Shown piece by piece: positions 14,431 to 15,981 of a stretch of 15,981 nt of DNA; the first letter of the stretch is position 1; every line of letters starts with the position of its first letter. This stretch comes from Bacillota bacterium (lineage in GTDB: Bacteria > Bacillota > Clostridia > Christensenellales > Aristaeellaceae). Both the position numbers and the translations under genes were made by a program. The DNA is taken from assembly GCA_023396045.1 (NCBI GenBank), contig JAEWXD010000064.1:1-15981 (forward strand). Reading direction: 5' to 3'. A model generated the notes under the pieces. That model did no database searches and was not told the DNA's origin. It saw only the letters and a list, made by a program, of their open reading frames with translations.

Positions 14431-14466
14431 AAACAATAGAACTTCGGTTTTATTGTTTTATTTTTT
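14431..14466 (+). terminator. Intrinsic terminator of the LytTR/DUF3021 operon
   Basis: AAACAATAGAAC (14431-14442) pairs with GGTTTTATTGTTT (14447-14458 region) in a 12-pair stem with one G-U, closed by a C(TTCG)G tetraloop (loop 14443-14446). TATTTTTT follows at 14459-14466. Confidence 0.88.
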
Positions 14467-14503
14467 GCAGCTTGTAACAAAAGCAAAATTTTTCTTTAAC
14501 TGT

Positions 14504-14532
14504 TTTAAACTAAAAAACACTTGTGCTATAAT
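14504..14532 (+). promoter_or_regulatory. Promoter for the acetyltransferase/protease pair
   Basis: A perfect TATAAT (14527-14532) with a TGC extension, and TTTAAA (14504-14509) 17 bases upstream as a weak -35 box. The leader before ATG 14557 is about 18 bases, including an AAAGAGG ribosome site. Confidence 0.7.
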
Positions 14533-14556
14533 AATAAAAAAACAAAAGAGGTAAGT

Positions 14557-14838
14557 ATGCAAATAGTACATAAAGAAAATGAAAATAAAGTATTGGTTTT
14601 GATAGATGAAACAGAAGCAGGCGTACTGCGCTATACAATTCACAAAAAATATTGGTCTGTCGATTCTGTAGTGGTTTCTCCCGATTTTCGCGGGCAAGGT
14701 ATTGCAGGGCAATTGCTTAATGCATTTGTTGAAATATTACGGGCAAAAGGCGTAAAAATGTTGCCTGTCTGCTCTTATGTAGTAAAAAAATCAAAAGAAA
14801 GTACCGAATACGACGATGTATTGTATAAAGAAATTTAA
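14557..14838 (+). CDS. Small GNAT-fold acetyltransferase, NATD1/YjdJ type
   Basis: 93 residues, the minimal length of the NATD1 group (COG2388). The core reads SVDSVVVSPDFRGQGIAGQLLNAFVEILRAKGVKMLPVCSYV, in which RGQGIA (45-50) is the acetyl-CoA phosphate-binding loop and PVCSYV (70-75) is the group's conserved cysteine region. Members are presumed N-acetyltransferases; acceptors are mostly unknown. The frame is open back to 14521, but I chose ATG 14557 because of the AAAGAGGTAAG site and because the longer start would lie in the -10 region. It overlaps the next gene by 23 bases. Confidence 0.88.
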   Translation: MQIVHKENENKVLVLIDETEAGVLRYTIHKKYWSVDSVVVSPDFRGQGIAGQLLNAFVEILRAKGVKMLPVCSYVVKKSKESTEYDDVLYKEI

Positions 14839-15667
14839 AAAAATACTCTGCCTTTGCTTGCTGATGGCTTTGTGTATGCCCATAGTGCAGGCACAAAGTA
14901 TACAAGAAAGCGAAAAAGAACATTTTAGCAATTTTGAAAGCTATAACCGAGCTGTTACATTGCCCACAGGTAAAAAGCTGTATTACTATGCACAAAACAG
15001 CCCTGAATGGGCAAAACATTGGTATGACACCAAGCCCAATGGCTTTATAGTGTTTGGCGATGGTGGCTGTGTGGCCAGTGCGCTTGCCAACACTCTAATA
15101 AACTTAGCGCCTAAAAATCAACTATCAAAATTAAAGCAATTAAGCCGTGAAAGCTTTTTGTTAGACAGTAAAGCCGTTCCCTTGCACTTAGGCCACCCAA
15201 AGCGCAAAAAATTCGCCATAGAAAGCAGTGCGGATTTTGCTGCATTTTTGCCACTGGTTTTGGGGCAATATGCCAGTGGTAACAACCTGTTAAGCTCCAA
15301 CAATTATAGAAGCACCGCATTTTATAAACCTGTTTTTTCTTTGTTTCATTTACAAAACTACGAAAGCAAGAAGTTTGAGGAAGTAGAGCACGTGCTTGCC
15401 GATGGCGGACTGATTGTAAGTTCCAGCGGTGGTATGAACAGCCCTATTGCAAGAGGTGGCCATTTTTTTGTAATTGCAGACAGCGATGAAAACTATATAT
15501 ACATTTTGGATAGCCTGGTGCGTGAACGCTATAAGTTAGATAAAAAGCGTTATATGGAAATTGTGGAGCCGGGTGTAGTGCGTGTAAAAAAAGAAAATTT
15601 AACCAAATTGCATTTTAACTATTTCATAGCAGTAGAAGCAGCCAAAAATATTACAAGTGAAAAATAA
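14816..15667 (+). CDS. Secreted C39-like (papain-fold) cysteine peptidase
   Basis: 283 residues. The N-terminal signal peptide has KKFKK, then CLCLLMALCMPIV, and a probable cleavage at VQA/QS near residue 27. The mature part fits a Peptidase_C39_2 fold: Q60 in YYYAQNSPEWAKHWY as oxyanion residue, nucleophile C85 in FGDGGCVASALANTL, H216 in RGGHFFVIAD and D232 in YIYILDSL. Unlike bacteriocin-transporter C39 domains it is free-standing and exported, so it may act on cell-wall or extracellular proteins. The ATG at 14816 lies inside the acetyltransferase gene with a poor ribosome site. No other start keeps the signal peptide, so coupled translation is likely. Confidence 0.8.
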   Translation: MYCIKKFKKILCLCLLMALCMPIVQAQSIQESEKEHFSNFESYNRAVTLPTGKKLYYYAQNSPEWAKHWYDTKPNGFIVFGDGGCVASALANTLINLAPKNQLSKLKQLSRESFLLDSKAVPLHLGHPKRKKFAIESSADFAAFLPLVLGQYASGNNLLSSNNYRSTAFYKPVFSLFHLQNYESKKFEEVEHVLADGGLIVSSSGGMNSPIARGGHFFVIADSDENYIYILDSLVRERYKLDKKRYMEIVEPGVVRVKKENLTKLHFNYFIAVEAAKNITSEK

Positions 15668-15695
15668 AACAGTTTGCACAGCAAACTGTTTTTTA
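15666..15695 (+). terminator. Intrinsic terminator after the C39-like peptidase gene
   Basis: AAAACAGTTTGC (15666-15677), loop ACA, GCAAACTGTTTT (15681-15692) and further Ts. The stem begins within the stop codon of the peptidase gene. Confidence 0.88.
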
Positions 15696-15718
15696 ACTTG
15701 CCAAAGCTTTGGCTTTAC

Positions 15719-15747
15719 TTTAAAAAACACACAATATTTGCTATACT
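15719..15747 (+). promoter_or_regulatory. Promoter for rbgA
   Basis: TATACT (15742-15747, 5 of 6) with a TGC extension and TTTAAA (15719-15724) 17 bases upstream. The architecture is the same as at 14504-14532. The leader before ATG 15787 is about 33 bases and includes AAAGGA (15774-15779). Confidence 0.62.
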
Positions 15748-15786
15748 GAATATGCAAATATACAATTACTTTTAAAGGAATTTACA

Positions 15787-15981
15787 ATGAAAATACAATG
15801 GTACCCCGGCCATATGGCCAAAACCAAACGATTATTAACAGAGCAATTAAAAAAAGCAGACTTTATTATAGAACTTGCAGATGCCAGAATTCCCCTCTCC
15901 AGCCGCAACCCAGACCTAATCAAGCTTGCAGAAAATAAAAAGCGTGTGTTGGTGCTCACCAAGGCAGACCTTGCCAACCCA
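15787..15981 (+). CDS. rbgA: Ribosome assembly GTPase RbgA (YlqF), 3' end outside window
   Basis: The first 65 codons of a circularly permuted GTPase needed for late 50S subunit assembly. It starts MKIQWYPGHMAKTKRLL, the family signature, followed by ADFIIELADARIPLSSRNP (24-42) and the permuted G4 motif LVLTKADL (55-62; TKAD where many members have NKxD). G1 and G3 motifs would lie beyond the edge. The ATG has AAAGGA 8 bases upstream and its own promoter, so it is not cotranscribed with the peptidase gene. Confidence 0.94.
   Translation, partial: MKIQWYPGHMAKTKRLLTEQLKKADFIIELADARIPLSSRNPDLIKLAENKKRVLVLTKADLANP

Noticed and set aside
1..15981. CRISPR arrays, tRNA or rRNA genes, insertion sequences, prophage or attachment sites
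   Set aside because: No regularly spaced repeats, no cloverleaf or rRNA-like sequence, no transposase or integrase frame and no terminal inverted repeats were seen.

Overview
The window looks like chromosomal DNA of a low-GC Bacillota, most likely a Clostridia-type anaerobe. The evidence is AT-rich intergenic DNA, strong AGGAGG ribosome binding sites, an iscR-iscS-nifU cluster of the kind found in Clostridia, a NfeD/FloA membrane pair, a LytTR/DUF3021 pair and an RbgA ribosome-assembly GTPase. I see no phage, transposon, CRISPR, rRNA or tRNA sequence. The genus cannot be read from the sequence.

Layout. (1) 1-4674, minus strand: a dipeptide/oligopeptide ABC importer in the order dppA (solute binding), dppB, dppC, dppD, dppF, with dppF cut by the window edge. 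A perfect hairpin separates dppA from dppB. (2) 4675-5245: a 571-base AT-rich divergent intergenic region with a repeated ATGTTCG motif and a good promoter for the next gene. (3) 5246-5932, plus strand: a Crp/Fnr-type regulator, ending in a bidirectional terminator. (4) 5966-8677, minus strand: a BRCT-tailed DnaQ-like exonuclease relative, a Cof-type HAD phosphatase, an SGNH/GDSL lipoprotein and a 100-residue stand-alone domain resembling the middle domain of FakA. (5) 9024-11098, minus strand: iscR, iscS and nifU, with overlapping reading frames, an upstream promoter and a strong terminator. (6) 11229-13289, minus strand: nfeD, floA and a small membrane-anchored protein of unknown function. 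(7) 13513-14416, plus strand: a LytTR regulator with an in-frame stop codon in the middle of its DNA-binding domain, followed by its intact DUF3021 membrane partner. Upstream are two direct repeats 21 bases apart, as expected for a LytTR operator. (8) 14557-15667, plus strand: a small NATD1-type acetyltransferase overlapping a secreted C39-like cysteine protease. (9) 15787 to the edge: the start of rbgA.

The three minus-strand units in the middle each end in a recognisable hairpin plus T-run, so they are probably separate operons. Much of the window is housekeeping: peptide uptake, Fe-S cluster assembly, membrane microdomains and ribosome assembly. The least ordinary parts are the interrupted LytTR gene and its putative operator, the isolated FakA-like domain, the exonuclease homologue with substituted active-site residues, and the unknown protein downstream of floA. 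I did not find a clearly novel multi-gene system.
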